Origin: an uncultured Campylobacter sp.
GTDB taxonomy: Bacteria > Actinomycetota > Actinomycetes > Mycobacteriales > Mycobacteriaceae
Length of the DNA: 39,139 nucleotides
NCBI GenBank assembly: GCA_946221035.1
Contig: CAMIME010000018.1
Coordinates: 1 to 39,139 of the forward strand
Direction of reading: 5' to 3'
The notes under the pieces are model-generated. The model worked only from the letters and a program-made list of their open reading frames with translations. It was not told the origin of the DNA and ran no database searches. Below are positions 15,939 through 24,856 of this stretch, in pieces; within the stretch, counting starts at the first letter, position 1; each line of letters begins with the position of its first letter. The position numbers were made by a program, and so were the translations under genes.

Positions 15939-17468
15939 CTACCTAAGGGTATGCCCCTGAAGCAGCGCCTCGGCCACCACCCATAGGCGAGCGGCGTTCG
16001 ACGCCTTGACCAGCACCACATCCCGGTCGTCGCGGGAGTGCCAGTTATCCTCGCCCGCCGGCGCTGTAGACAGCAGTGCGGCCACGGTGTCGGCCGCTTC
16101 CGCCGCGTCGCCCACACCGGTGGTGTCCACGCCGAGGGAGCGCGCACGCTGCGCCAGCTGTGCCATCGCCGGGGAGTCTCCCACCGTGACAAGGTGGGTC
16201 ACCCGGTAGCGCGCCAGCTCGTCCGCCAGCTGGGCGTGGGCGTCGACGGCTCCCTCGCCGAGCTCGCCCATCTCCCCCAGCACCGCGACCGAGCGCACAC
16301 CCGGGCGCGCCGCTGCGGTGTAGCCCAGTGCGGCGATGGCCGCGCGCATGGATTCGGGGTTCGCGTTGTAGGCGTCATTGATCACGGTCACGCCGTCTTT
16401 GCGGGTGTTGACGTCCATCCGGTTTTCGGACACCGGCAGCGCCTGGGACAGCGCGCGCGCCACAGTGACGGCATCCATGCCAAGTTCCATGCCCACCGCC
16501 GCCGCGGCGAGCGCGTTGCCCACCTGGTGCGCGCCGAACACCCCGAGGCGCACCCGCTGCGGTTCGCTTGCCGGGGTGTGCATGGTGAACGTGGCGCGAG
16601 CAACGGCGTCGAGCTCCACCTCGGTGGCGTAGTACTGCGCGTTCGTGTTCCCCGCCGCTGAGAAGGTCACGACCCGCGCTTGCGTGCGAGGCGCCATCGC
16701 GGCAACCATGTCGTCGTCGGCGTTGAGCACCGCCACTCCGCCGTCGGCGGCCGCGGGCAGGGCCTCCACCAGCTCGCCCTTGGCCTGCGCGATGTTCTCG
16801 CGCGAGCCGAACTCACCGATGTGGGCGGAGCCGACGTTGAGCTCCACGCCGATCGTCGGCGGCGCGATGGTGGCCAAGTGTGCGATGTGGCCGATGCCGC
16901 GGGCGGACATCTCCGCCACGAGGTACTGCGTCTCAGGGGTGCAGCGAAGCACGGTGTAGGGGTGCCCGATCTCGTTATTGAACGACCCCGGCGGCGCAAC
17001 CGTCTCACCCGCCTGGCGCAGCACCGCGGCGATGAGATCCTTCGTCGAGGTCTTACCCGCCGAGCCGGTCACGCCGATGATGGTGAGGCCGTGGTCCGCA
17101 GTGAGCTCCCGCGCCACGTGCGCGGCCAGCTTGGACATGCCATCCACCACGCCGGCCGCCGACCCGTCGGGGTCGTTCGCAGCGAGATCGGAGTTGTCAC
17201 CCTCGCGGGGCGGTCGCTTCTCGACGACCACCGCCGGCGCGCCCACCTCCCTGGTCGTCATGGACGCCGTGGCCCCTGCCGCGGCTGCCTTGGCGACGAA
17301 CGTGTGCCCATCCACCCGCGCACCGGGAAACGCGATGAACAACCCGCCGGGGCCCACCTTGCGCGAGTCGAACTCCACGAATCCTGTGACCATCGCATCC
17401 GGATCCGCTTCCGGGCTCAACCGGCCGCCGGTGATCTCCGCGATGCGTGCAAGCGTCATCGGGATCAT
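15939..17468 (-). CDS. murF: MurF D-Ala-D-Ala ligase
   Basis: Adds D-Ala-D-Ala to UDP-MurNAc-tripeptide, completing the pentapeptide. The protein is 509 aa. The N-terminal domain has FDSRKVGPGGLFIAFPG, the ATP loop is GSAGKTSTK (135-143), and the blocks NNEIGHPYTVL, EMSARGIGHI, VINDAYNANPESM and AVLGEMGELG are MurF-specific. The ATG at 17468 overlaps the TGA of murE as ATGA. A second in-frame ATG three codons later (MTLARIAEIT) is an alternative start. Confidence 0.97.
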   Translation of the reverse strand: MIPMTLARIAEITGGRLSPEADPDAMVTGFVEFDSRKVGPGGLFIAFPGARVDGHTFVAKAAAAGATASMTTREVGAPAVVVEKRPPREGDNSDLAANDPDGSAAGVVDGMSKLAAHVARELTADHGLTIIGVTGSAGKTSTKDLIAAVLRQAGETVAPPGSFNNEIGHPYTVLRCTPETQYLVAEMSARGIGHIAHLATIAPPTIGVELNVGSAHIGEFGSRENIAQAKGELVEALPAAADGGVAVLNADDDMVAAMAPRTQARVVTFSAAGNTNAQYYATEVELDAVARATFTMHTPASEPQRVRLGVFGAHQVGNALAAAAVGMELGMDAVTVARALSQALPVSENRMDVNTRKDGVTVINDAYNANPESMRAAIAALGYTAAARPGVRSVAVLGEMGELGEGAVDAHAQLADELARYRVTHLVTVGDSPAMAQLAQRARSLGVDTTGVGDAAEAADTVAALLSTAPAGEDNWHSRDDRDVVLVKASNAARLWVVAEALLQGHTLR

Positions 17469-18958
17469 GCCTGTCTACCCCTTTCCCGCAAAGCGCGGCG
17501 CATCTCTTCCCTGTCGTCGAAGTGCAACGTCTCATTCCCCACGATCTGCCCGACCTCGTGACCCTTGCCCACCACGATGATGGCGTCGCCCGGTTCCGCC
17601 CAGGCCACCAAGGCATCGATGGCGTCGGCGCGTGAACCGAGCTCCACGATCTGGGCCCCGGTACCCGCACCACGAGCTCCTTCGAGTACCGCCGCGCGGA
17701 TTGCGGCCGGGTCCTCGGACCGAGGGTTGTCGTCAGTGACCACCACGTACTCCGCCCCCTTCGCGGCCTCGGCACCCATCAGCGGCCGCTTGCTTGCGTC
17801 CCGGTCCCCGCCGGCACCCACCGCCACGCCGATGCGGCCGCTGACCTGGCCCCGCAGCGTCTTCAGGGCGGCAGCGACGGCGGCCGGCTTGTGGGCGTAG
17901 TCGACCACGGCCACGAAGTCCTGGCCCTCATCAACCCGCTCCATCCTCCCCGGCACAGAGGCCCGCTCAAGGCCGCCGAGGAACTCCGAAAGATCCACCC
18001 CCGCCACCTGCGCCATCGCCGCTGCCAGCGCAGCGTTGGCCACGTTGAACGCCCCGGGCATGGGGAGTGTGAATTCGTGGGAGCCGAGCCGGATGCGCTG
18101 GTTGCCGGAGGCGTCGACACGCACTAGCTCCGCGGTGACGTCTGCGGCCCCGCCGAGGGAGCTCACCGTGGTCGCGTCGGCGGCGATGCCCGCCATGCGC
18201 TGGCCCCATTCGTCATCGACGCAAACGACACTGCGGCGAGCGGCAAGCGGGCTCTGAGGATCGAACAGCAGCGCCTTCGCCGCGAAGTAATCCTCCATCG
18301 TGGGGTGGAAATCGAGGTGGTCCTGAGACAGGTTAGTAAAGCCCGCCACATCGAAATCGAGGCCGCGGACCCGGCCGAGCACGAGCGCGTGCGAGGAGAC
18401 CTCCATGACCACGTGGGTGACCCCGGCGTCCGCCATGTCGCGCATCAGCCGCTGCAGCGTCGGCGCCTCAGGCGTGGTCAGGGCCGTTTCCACCTCGCGG
18501 CCCATGATCCTCGTACCCGTGGTGCCGATCAGCCCCACCTTGCACCCGGCCGCGGTAAGCCCCTTCTCCAATAGGTAGGTGGTGGTGGTCTTCCCGGAGG
18601 TCCCGGTCACCCCAAGAAGCACCATGTTTTTCGACGGCTCCCCGTACACCGCCGCGGACACATCCCCCAACACGCTGCGGACGTCATCCACAACCAGTAG
18701 CGGGCGGTCCTCCCCAGCTTCGGTGAGAATGTCCAAGCCCGCCTCGTCTGTCAGGATGGCGCCCGCCGGCGTACCGGCCGCATAGCTCGCCCCGTGCACA
18801 CGGGTGCCCGGAAGCGCGGCGAAGAGCCCGCCCGGCTCCATCTTCGACGAATCCAGGCCGATGAATCCCACTGGCAGGGAGGTGTCAGGGGCGTGAACGA
18901 CGCGCGCCCCGGCAATCTCTGCCAGGGTCTGCAGTGTCGGGGTCTGGGGGTGATCCAT
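17465..18958 (-). CDS. murE: MurE meso-diaminopimelate-adding ligase
   Basis: Adds the third residue to UDP-MurNAc-L-Ala-D-Glu. The protein is 497 aa. The N-terminal domain has LDSSKMEPGGLFAALPG, the ATP loop is GTSGKTTTT (119-127), and TTPEAPTLQRLM, MEVSSHALVLGRV and SQDHLDFH follow. The DNPR motif (410-413) is the signature of enzymes that add meso-diaminopimelate rather than lysine, consistent with the A1-gamma wall of corynebacteria. The ATG at 18958 has AAAAGGACG a few bases upstream and lies 30 bp after ftsI. Confidence 0.97.
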   Translation of the reverse strand: MDHPQTPTLQTLAEIAGARVVHAPDTSLPVGFIGLDSSKMEPGGLFAALPGTRVHGASYAAGTPAGAILTDEAGLDILTEAGEDRPLLVVDDVRSVLGDVSAAVYGEPSKNMVLLGVTGTSGKTTTTYLLEKGLTAAGCKVGLIGTTGTRIMGREVETALTTPEAPTLQRLMRDMADAGVTHVVMEVSSHALVLGRVRGLDFDVAGFTNLSQDHLDFHPTMEDYFAAKALLFDPQSPLAARRSVVCVDDEWGQRMAGIAADATTVSSLGGAADVTAELVRVDASGNQRIRLGSHEFTLPMPGAFNVANAALAAAMAQVAGVDLSEFLGGLERASVPGRMERVDEGQDFVAVVDYAHKPAAVAAALKTLRGQVSGRIGVAVGAGGDRDASKRPLMGAEAAKGAEYVVVTDDNPRSEDPAAIRAAVLEGARGAGTGAQIVELGSRADAIDALVAWAEPGDAIIVVGKGHEVGQIVGNETLHFDDREEMRRALRERGRQA

Positions 18959-18988
18959 CAGCGTCCTTTTCTCATCTACCGGGATGTC

Positions 18989-20968
18989 CTAATTCGCTTG
19001 CAAGAGGAGCGGCTCGGCCGGTGGGCTCGGGGCCACGTTCTCGCGGTTCAGCAGCCAGCTGGCGATTTCGGTGAAGACCGGAGCCGCGGACTGCCCGCCC
19101 GCACCGCCTTCGAGGGGGCCGCGCTGCGGCTCGTCGAGCATCAGGGCCACCACGAACCGCGGATCGTCCGCGGGCGCGATACCGGCGAACGTGATCCAGA
19201 ACGCACTCTGGGAGTACGCGCCAGTATCCGGGTTGACCTTCTGCGCTGTGCCGGTCTTGCCCGCAAGCTGGTAGCCGGCGAGCTCGTTGCCCTGGGCTGT
19301 TCCGGATTGGATGCCGGCGGGGTCAGCTTGGAACGCGGCACGGAACATATCCACCGTGGTGCGCGCGGCCTGCTCGCTCACAACCCTGGTGCGCTCCGGG
19401 GCGTCGCGCTCAATGGTGCTGCCGTCCGGGCCGGTGATGCTGGCGATGATGCGCGGCTCGATCCGCTCACCACCGTTGGCCAGCGCTTGGTACACGCTCG
19501 CCATCTGCAAAGCGGTCCAGCTCATGCCCTGGCCAATGGGCAGGTTCGCGAACGTTCCTCCCGACCACTGCTCAATGACAGGCAGCAGGCCGGCGGATTC
19601 GTTGGGCAGCTCAATCCCCGTCGTCTTCCCAATGCCGAAGCGCTGGAGATACTCCCAGTAGCGCTGCTCCCCCAGCCGCTGGGCCAGCTGCAGCGTGCCC
19701 ACGTTGGAGGACTTACCAAAGATGCCGGCGGTCGTGTACGGAAGCACCCCGTGACTCCACGCGTCGTTGACGGTGATGCCGGCCATGTCAATGGAACCGG
19801 GCACCTGGTGGACCTCGCCCGGATCGGTCAGCCCCTGATCGATCGCGGCTGCGGCGGTGATGATCTTGGCCACCGAACCCGGCTCGAACGGGTGGCTCAC
19901 GGACGGGTTTTCAAAATCGCGCCCCTGCTTGATCTGCTTTTCCAGGTCCGCGTTCGGGTTGATGGTGTCCGTGTTCGCCATCGCGAGCACCTCGCCGGTG
20001 TGCGCGTCCAGCACCACCGCCTGCGCGCCCTTCGCCAGCGAGTTGGCCTTGGCCTGCTCCAGGGTCTGCTGCACGAAGGTTTGCAGGTCAAGGTCGATGG
20101 TCAGCTCGATGCGAGAGCCGTTGACCGCCGGCACCACGTCACGCAACGTCCCCGGGATCGACTGCCCATCCGCAGACACATCCTCCGTGGACCGGCCGTT
20201 GATGCCGGTGAGGTCCGCGTCCGCTGACGCCTCAAGGCCAAACTGGCCCTGGCCGTCCATGGACACCTTGCCAATGATGTTCTCGCCCACCGCACCGTTC
20301 GGGTACTGGCGGATGTCCTGGTGGTCCGCCGCCACACCGTGGAAGCGCGATGCCACAGTCGCCGCCACATCGGGGTCAACGTTGCGCACCAGCACCTCAT
20401 AGTTGGTATCGGCGTGCAGCTTGTCCAAGATCTCCTTGGCGCTGACCTGGCCCACGGTGCGCGTCAGCTCGCCGGAGGCGTCCGGCTCGCTTTGCGCTGC
20501 GTTGCCGTCGCCGTCACTGTGCCCGTCACTGTCTCCGTCGCTGTCGCCGATCATGCCCGGGATCTCGTTGGCCATGGTGCGCAGCACGTCTTCCACCCGG
20601 GCGTCGATCTGAGCCTCGATGTCGGCCTTCGACACGCCGTCGATACGCATTTGCAGCTCCTGCTGCTGCTTGAGCTCCTCGCGCAACAGCTTCGGTGACA
20701 CCGTCAACGAACGCGCCTGCATGGTGTAAGCAAGCTGGTTGCCTTCGCGGTCCACAATCTCCCCGCGACGCGCGGGCTCAACGTAGACGCGAGTGCGCTG
20801 CTGCTCGGCTTGTTCGCGCAACTCCGGGCCCTTGATCACTTGGACCCAGAACAACCGCCCCGCCAGAAGCGCGGCGACAACAATGAAAATGAGGGCGAAA
20901 ACAGAAACGCGCCGGCCCGTCACTGCGTTTTGCGACACAGTCCTGCTTCCCTCCCTCGGGTTCACCAT
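18989..20968 (-). CDS. ftsI: FtsI (PBP3) septal transpeptidase
   Basis: Class B penicillin-binding protein that cross-links septal peptidoglycan with FtsW. The protein is 659 aa from ATG at 20968 (GGAG 8 nt upstream). A GTG at 20938, giving VSQNAVTGRRVSVF, also has a good GGAAG site and is a realistic alternative. A short cytoplasmic tail and one membrane segment (VSVFALIFIVVAALLAGRLFWVQVI) are followed by the dimerisation domain and then the transpeptidase domain with SVAK (catalytic S365), SSN (420-422) and KTG (571-573). There is no PASTA domain. A run of S/D/G/H repeats (IGDSDGDSDGHSDGDGN) interrupts the dimerisation domain. A longer upstream frame overlaps ftsL and is rejected. Confidence 0.95.
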   Translation of the reverse strand: MVNPREGSRTVSQNAVTGRRVSVFALIFIVVAALLAGRLFWVQVIKGPELREQAEQQRTRVYVEPARRGEIVDREGNQLAYTMQARSLTVSPKLLREELKQQQELQMRIDGVSKADIEAQIDARVEDVLRTMANEIPGMIGDSDGDSDGHSDGDGNAAQSEPDASGELTRTVGQVSAKEILDKLHADTNYEVLVRNVDPDVAATVASRFHGVAADHQDIRQYPNGAVGENIIGKVSMDGQGQFGLEASADADLTGINGRSTEDVSADGQSIPGTLRDVVPAVNGSRIELTIDLDLQTFVQQTLEQAKANSLAKGAQAVVLDAHTGEVLAMANTDTINPNADLEKQIKQGRDFENPSVSHPFEPGSVAKIITAAAAIDQGLTDPGEVHQVPGSIDMAGITVNDAWSHGVLPYTTAGIFGKSSNVGTLQLAQRLGEQRYWEYLQRFGIGKTTGIELPNESAGLLPVIEQWSGGTFANLPIGQGMSWTALQMASVYQALANGGERIEPRIIASITGPDGSTIERDAPERTRVVSEQAARTTVDMFRAAFQADPAGIQSGTAQGNELAGYQLAGKTGTAQKVNPDTGAYSQSAFWITFAGIAPADDPRFVVALMLDEPQRGPLEGGAGGQSAAPVFTEIASWLLNRENVAPSPPAEPLLLQAN

Positions 20969-21023
20969 TGCAACGTCTCCACCATCATGCACCCCCGGGG
21001 CCCGATCCCCCGGCGCGCCACGC

Positions 21024-21770
21024 CTACGGCTGGGCCGGGACGTTGGGCTGGTAGGGCGCAAGGTTGGCAACGTGCGGCGCCGCCGGGGCATCGTTGGCCG
21101 GGGCGCCTAGCACGTTGCCACCGGGGCGGCGCGTCAGGGAGTCACCGAGCTCGCGGGTCGCGCGGTCGTCGCTTGACGCGCGCGGGGACTGCGGCAGCTC
21201 CCCATTCACATCCACAAGCTTGACGACGGCCTCCGGATTAAACGCCCTGCGCTCCTCGACCTTGCCTGCCTCATTGACTTCCACGATTCCCGGCTCCGAC
21301 GCCACGACCATGCCAGCATCTTGAGCCCGCTTGGCCAGGGAACTAGCGGAGCGGCGGTCCTCCAGATCCCGGGTGAGGGATTCGACCTGGTTTGCAAGCT
21401 CACGCTCCTGGGATTGGAGCTTTTGCACCGTGAATGTCTGCGTGGTGGCCAGGCCGGAGAGGATCATGGCTAGCGCGATACCAAACACCAGGAGCGGGAC
21501 CGCAATCGATGACACCGCGGAGAACTTCGACGGCTGGGCAACCGATCCGACCCGGCGCCCGCGCACGGAGACCACCTGCTGCGAACCGAGGCGCCCGCGC
21601 GCACGAGACCCCTGAGTGGCCTGGGACTTGCTGTGCGGAATGTGCGGGCGCACGCCCGGTTGGGTTGCCGGCTGCACAAATGTGGCCGACTGAGTACGCC
21701 GCGGAGACCTGGTGACGCGCGTGTTGCGGTCGCGGGTGAGCGTCGTGCCGCGTGTCTGACGTGCTGCCAT
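21024..21770 (-). CDS. ftsL: FtsL-like divisome protein
   Basis: Bitopic membrane protein of 248 aa, assigned to FtsL mainly by position between rsmH and ftsI and by topology. It has a long basic cytoplasmic region (1-85), one membrane segment (about 86-108), a leucine/glutamine coiled coil (about 112-145, TFTVQKLQSQERELANQVESL) and an alanine/proline-rich extracellular tail. FtsL is expected to bridge FtsQ and FtsW-FtsI. Sequence similarity within the family is always weak. The ATG at 21770 has AAGGACG upstream and starts 11 bp after rsmH. Confidence 0.85.
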   Translation of the reverse strand: MAARQTRGTTLTRDRNTRVTRSPRRTQSATFVQPATQPGVRPHIPHSKSQATQGSRARGRLGSQQVVSVRGRRVGSVAQPSKFSAVSSIAVPLLVFGIALAMILSGLATTQTFTVQKLQSQERELANQVESLTRDLEDRRSASSLAKRAQDAGMVVASEPGIVEVNEAGKVEERRAFNPEAVVKLVDVNGELPQSPRASSDDRATRELGDSLTRRPGGNVLGAPANDAPAAPHVANLAPYQPNVPAQP

Positions 21771-21781
21771 GATGGTCGTCC

Positions 21782-22813
21782 TTAGTTCCGGGTCGGTGGG
21801 GAGGGGATGGTTTCAGTGGGCTTGAGCTTTTCGACGCCGCGCACACGCACCGGCGCCGCTCGAGGGTTGCGGTCAATCTCTTCCGCCGGTGCCTTTTCGG
21901 CTCCGCGGGTGATAGCGCGGAACGCGGGTTCCGTTCCGGGCAGTTCCATCGGCAACCCGGCGGGGGTTTTTGACGCCGTCAGCTCCGCGAACGCGGCCTT
22001 GACAATCTTGTCTTCCAGCGACTGGTAGCTCATGAACACCGCTCGCCCGCCCACACCCAAGAGCTCTGCGATCGCGGGCACGACGTTTTCCACCGCCTCG
22101 AGCTCGCGGTTGACCTCGATCCGCAGCGCCTGGAAGGTCCGCTTCGCGGGGTGCCCACCGGTGCGGCGCGTCGCTGCCGGGATGGTGTCGTAGAGCAGCT
22201 CCACAAGCCGGGCGGCGCGTGTGAAGGGTTCGCGCTCGCGTTCTTTCACAATCGCCGACGCGATCTTGCCCGCGAACCGCTCGTCGCCATAGCTTTTGAG
22301 AATGCGGGCGAGCTCGCCGTGGCTGTAGGTATTCAGCACCTCGGCGGCGGTGATGCCCTGGGTGGGGTCCATCCGCATGTCCAGTGGCGCGTCACCCCGG
22401 TAAGCGAAGCCTCGCTCTTCCTGGTCCAGTTGCATAGAGGAGACCCCGAGGTCAAACAGCGCACCGGCAACGCCCGCCTCACGGGCGGTGTCGAAGATGT
22501 CCCCCTCCCCGCTGGCAATCGCGTCGCCGACAAAGTCGAACCTGGCCTGGACTGCTGCGAAACGGGCCCCGAACGGCTCAAGCCGTGCCGACGCCTGCTC
22601 CAACGCATGTGGGTCTCGGTCCACGCCGATCACCCGGGCGTTTGGGAAAGTTTGGAGGAAATACTCCGTGTGTCCGCCGGCGCCCAGGGTGCCGTCGATA
22701 AGCACACACTGCGCTCCAAACCGCTCGACTGCGGGGGCGAGCAGTTCCGCCATCCGCTCACGCATCACCGGGACGTGGCCGTGGGGGTCTTCGGCGTGCT
22801 TTAGCTGCGCCAT
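21782..22813 (-). CDS. rsmH: 16S rRNA m4C1402 methyltransferase RsmH
   Basis: SAM-dependent N4-methylation of C1402 in 16S rRNA; formerly MraW. The protein is 343 aa. It has HVPVMRERMAELL, the SAM loop DGTLGAGGHTEYFL, DRDPHALEQA, FDLGVSSMQLDQEERGFAYR, PLDMRMDP and HPAKRTFQALRIEVNRELEAVE, all family blocks. The ATG at 22813 is preceded by AAGGGGG at 8-9 nt. The frame extends further upstream but without similarity. The gene is separated from mraZ by 171 bp with no recognisable gene. Confidence 0.97.
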   Translation of the reverse strand: MAQLKHAEDPHGHVPVMRERMAELLAPAVERFGAQCVLIDGTLGAGGHTEYFLQTFPNARVIGVDRDPHALEQASARLEPFGARFAAVQARFDFVGDAIASGEGDIFDTAREAGVAGALFDLGVSSMQLDQEERGFAYRGDAPLDMRMDPTQGITAAEVLNTYSHGELARILKSYGDERFAGKIASAIVKEREREPFTRAARLVELLYDTIPAATRRTGGHPAKRTFQALRIEVNRELEAVENVVPAIAELLGVGGRAVFMSYQSLEDKIVKAAFAELTASKTPAGLPMELPGTEPAFRAITRGAEKAPAEEIDRNPRAAPVRVRGVEKLKPTETIPSPPTRN

Positions 22814-22984
22814 GCGGACCAACCCCCTTCGTGTCCTCGGGTACCAGTTGCGGCTGGGGAGCGTGTAGAGCCCTGCCCGGGGCGGCTGCTCTGATGTCGG
22901 GGAAGTACACCAGAGCGCTTCGCACCCCGGACAGAGTCCGTACACGCTCTCCGTGTAGTCGTGTCCACTGCCGGGTAGTCAGCC

Positions 22985-23419
22985 CTACAGCAAACCGGAG
23001 AGAATGTCGTCGTCGTCCGCCGCGGAGAACGCGGCTTCCGTTTCCTGCTGGTAAGCGTTCCAGGACTCGAGGTCCCAGATTTCGAGAAAATCCACCGAAC
23101 CGATGACCACGCATTCCTTGGAAAGGTTTGCGTACTCACGGTGCGCCGGGGACAAGGTGATCCGGCCCGACCCGTCGAGCGTTTGCTCATCCGCACTGGC
23201 AGCCAGGTTGCGGATGAACGCGCGCGCCTTCGGGTTGGTCCGAGACGCCGCCGCGGCCTTGCGGGCCCTAGCGGCAAACTCCTCCCGCGGATACACCGCG
23301 AGCGAGTGGTCCTGCCCCTTGGTCACCATCAGACCGTCCGCAAGTTCCTCGCGGAACTTCGCGGGCAGCGTCAGGCGACCTTTGTCGTCCAGTTTGGGAG
23401 TGTAGGTTCCCAGAAACAT
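22985..23419 (-). CDS. mraZ: MraZ transcriptional regulator
   Basis: AbrB-like DNA-binding protein of 144 aa that controls its own dcw cluster by binding GTGGG repeats. Two swapped-hairpin halves are visible: MFLGTYTPKLDDKGRLTLPAKFRE and LDGSGRITLSPAHREYANL, each with the D-x-x-G-R core. The ATG at 23419 gives the conserved MFLGTYTPKLDDKGR opening, with AGGTAGGT upstream; an earlier in-frame ATG (23443) would add eight residues not usual in the family. The acidic tail ends DDDDILSGLL. Matching operator repeats lie 110 bp upstream. Confidence 0.97.
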   Translation of the reverse strand: MFLGTYTPKLDDKGRLTLPAKFREELADGLMVTKGQDHSLAVYPREEFAARARKAAAASRTNPKARAFIRNLAASADEQTLDGSGRITLSPAHREYANLSKECVVIGSVDFLEIWDLESWNAYQQETEAAFSAADDDDILSGLL

Positions 23420-23528
23420 CCGGCGACCTACCTTTCCTTTCACCTTCGGACACGTCTGTGAAGTTTTCCCGGGCGTCGTTCTGGGGTGTGCACGTAGTCA
23501 AGATGCACGCCACATCACGCCGCTGCGC

Positions 23529-23553
23529 CCCACTCTAACCCACTTTCCCCCAC
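23529..23553 (-). promoter_or_regulatory. MraZ operator: three GTGGG boxes at exact 10-bp spacing
   Basis: On the minus strand GTGGG occurs at plus 23549-23553, 23539-23543 and 23529-23533, one helical turn apart, upstream of mraZ. This is the arrangement known for MraZ binding sites. A TAGAGT within the boxes could serve as a -10 element but no convincing -35 accompanies it. Confidence 0.8.
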
Positions 23554-23785
23554 TTTGACTACACCGCGCAGAGAAATTCTTGGCGTGCCGTAACATATGC
23601 GCAGTTCAAGCGCCTGAAGAGTGTGTGGGGCGCGCTCCCCACCCGAGCACTTCAGAGGCAATGCACGCACCCGTTGTGCACCTCATGAGACGCTTTTTGG
23701 CGCATCAATACCCGAGCGCCGCAGCTTCGATCTCGGTAGCGAACGCTGGGTGGGTGCCGGGGTGGGTGAAAGTGGGGAAACAAAA

Positions 23786-23808
23786 ACGCCCTCCGTTCAG
23801 GAGGGCGT
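23786..23808 (-). terminator. Intrinsic terminator of the DUF3040 gene
   Basis: A 9-bp perfect stem (23786-23794 with 23800-23808), a 5-nt loop and a TTTTTG run on the minus strand lie 14 bp after the stop codon. It separates this gene from the mraZ promoter region. Confidence 0.9.
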
Positions 23809-23822
23809 GGAGGTGGAGGAGA

Positions 23823-24212
23823 CTACTGGCGATCTTCGAACCGGCGGCGGAAGCTCTCCTCCATCGAGACGCTTCGCTGGGATCGAGCTGCGGAAGCCCG
23901 GCGAGCTTGTGGGCGAGGGCCCGTCGATGCCGGGGTGCGCAGTGCCATGATCCCGCCCGCCATCATCACACCGAAGCCGAGGACACTGATGATCACGGTC
24001 CACACACTCCAGGAAGCGAGAGCAACGCCCGCGAGCAGGAGCACGATACCGAGCACGATGAGCGCGACGCTGCGCATAGTCAGTTGGCCCGCGGGGTTCG
24101 CCCGGCCGAGTGCTGGCTCCTGGGCGACAGCATGGCCAAACTGAGGATCCTCCGCGAGCAGCGATTGCTCAATCTCGCGGAGTGCGCGCATTTCTTGCTC
24201 AGAGAGTGACAC
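23823..24212 (-). CDS. DUF3040 small membrane protein
   Basis: Protein of 129 aa. The cytoplasmic N-terminus has the DUF3040 block SLSEQEMRALREIEQSLLAEDPQF, followed by two close membrane segments (about 52-72 and 76-95: SVALIVLGIVLLLAGVALAS and VWTVIISVLGFGVMMAGGIM) and a basic C-terminal tail. Function is unknown; the family is actinobacterial and lies near the dcw cluster in several genomes. The GTG at 24212 was chosen because GGTGAG lies 6 nt upstream and the family opening starts there; a longer in-frame ATG at 24323 adds unconserved sequence. Confidence 0.88.
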   Translation of the reverse strand: MSLSEQEMRALREIEQSLLAEDPQFGHAVAQEPALGRANPAGQLTMRSVALIVLGIVLLLAGVALASWSVWTVIISVLGFGVMMAGGIMALRTPASTGPRPQARRASAARSQRSVSMEESFRRRFEDRQ

Positions 24213-24319
24213 TAAATTCTCACCAGTTCCCGGCCGAAAAGTGGACAGTAATACCTGTGTAACGAACATCGTAGCGCCTTTGTTCCCGCGCTCGGCCGGA
24301 TCCGACTGCTCACGCAGCG

Positions 24320-24754
24320 TCATGCCGCCATCGTTCCACCTCCCGGTAGCGAGTCGGAGTAAAACTGACCCGCAAGCGCAACGAGGCGCGCCACCATTGA
24401 CGGGTCAGGGGATGTGTCAATGCCGGAGGCCGCCCGCGCCCTAGCTGCCGAGAAGGAGGAGAACGTGGCAGCCCACTGTGCCCCCTCCTCACCAGTGAGA
24501 GCGAGCTTGTCCCAAGCACTCGTTGGAAGCCGCTTACGCTTCCGCACGATCGGGGATGCTGCATTGCGCGCACCGGCCACGCGCAGTGCGGCCCGGTAGG
24601 CGTACTCAAGGGCTAAGTCGTCCCGTCCCGCCTGGAGCTCCACATCAGCTGACGCCAAGAGATCGGCAGCAGCCGTGAAGAAGGTTTCCTCCTTCGACGC
24701 TTTCACGCCGTCACCGTATGCCCTGCCTGTCGTTGCCGAAACGACACTCCCCAT
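24320..24754 (-). CDS. SAV_6107-type HEPN domain protein
   Basis: Helical protein of 144 aa. It resembles the actinobacterial SAV_6107 HEPN family (ASADVELQAGRDDLALEYAYRAALRVAGARNA, then SAWDKLALTGEEGAQWAATFSSFSAARARAASG). HEPN folds are often RNA-binding or ribonucleolytic, but the canonical R-x4-6-H motif is not obvious here, so nuclease activity is doubtful. The ATG at 24754 follows GGGAGG by 5 nt; an upstream in-frame ATG lacks this support. It diverges from the GNAT gene and lies 107 bp upstream of the DUF3040 gene. Confidence 0.8.
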   Translation of the reverse strand: MGSVVSATTGRAYGDGVKASKEETFFTAAADLLASADVELQAGRDDLALEYAYRAALRVAGARNAASPIVRKRKRLPTSAWDKLALTGEEGAQWAATFSSFSAARARAASGIDTSPDPSMVARLVALAGQFYSDSLPGGGTMAA

Positions 24755-24856
24755 GATTGCCTCCCATTCACTTCCGCATTCCTTTTGACACACACCCTAA
24801 AACAGCCGTTCGACACCACATCTCAAGATTCGCACATGCGTTTGCATCGGGGTTGA

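Larger units (their letters stand above)
23420..23822. other. Non-coding gap between mraZ and the DUF3040 gene
   Basis: This 403-bp gap contains the mraZ leader, the MraZ boxes, a second GTGGG cluster on the plus strand (23750-23776) and the DUF3040 terminator. From about 23560 to 23745 I see no supported gene or RNA. Open frames on the plus strand here run antisense into the next gene and lack family features. Confidence 0.7.

Noticed and set aside
22814..22984. Small gene between mraZ and rsmH
   Set aside because: The 171-bp gap has only an extension of the rsmH frame without a start site; no hairpin or promoter stands out beyond chance.
23580..24209. A 209-codon plus-strand frame opposite the DUF3040 gene
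   Set aside because: It crosses the terminator and the antisense strand of a gene with clear membrane segments, and has no motif.
24785..24790. Perfect TTGACA on the plus strand as a -35 for the GNAT gene
   Set aside because: No -10-like hexamer lies 16-19 bp downstream, and the gene starts 125 bp away.
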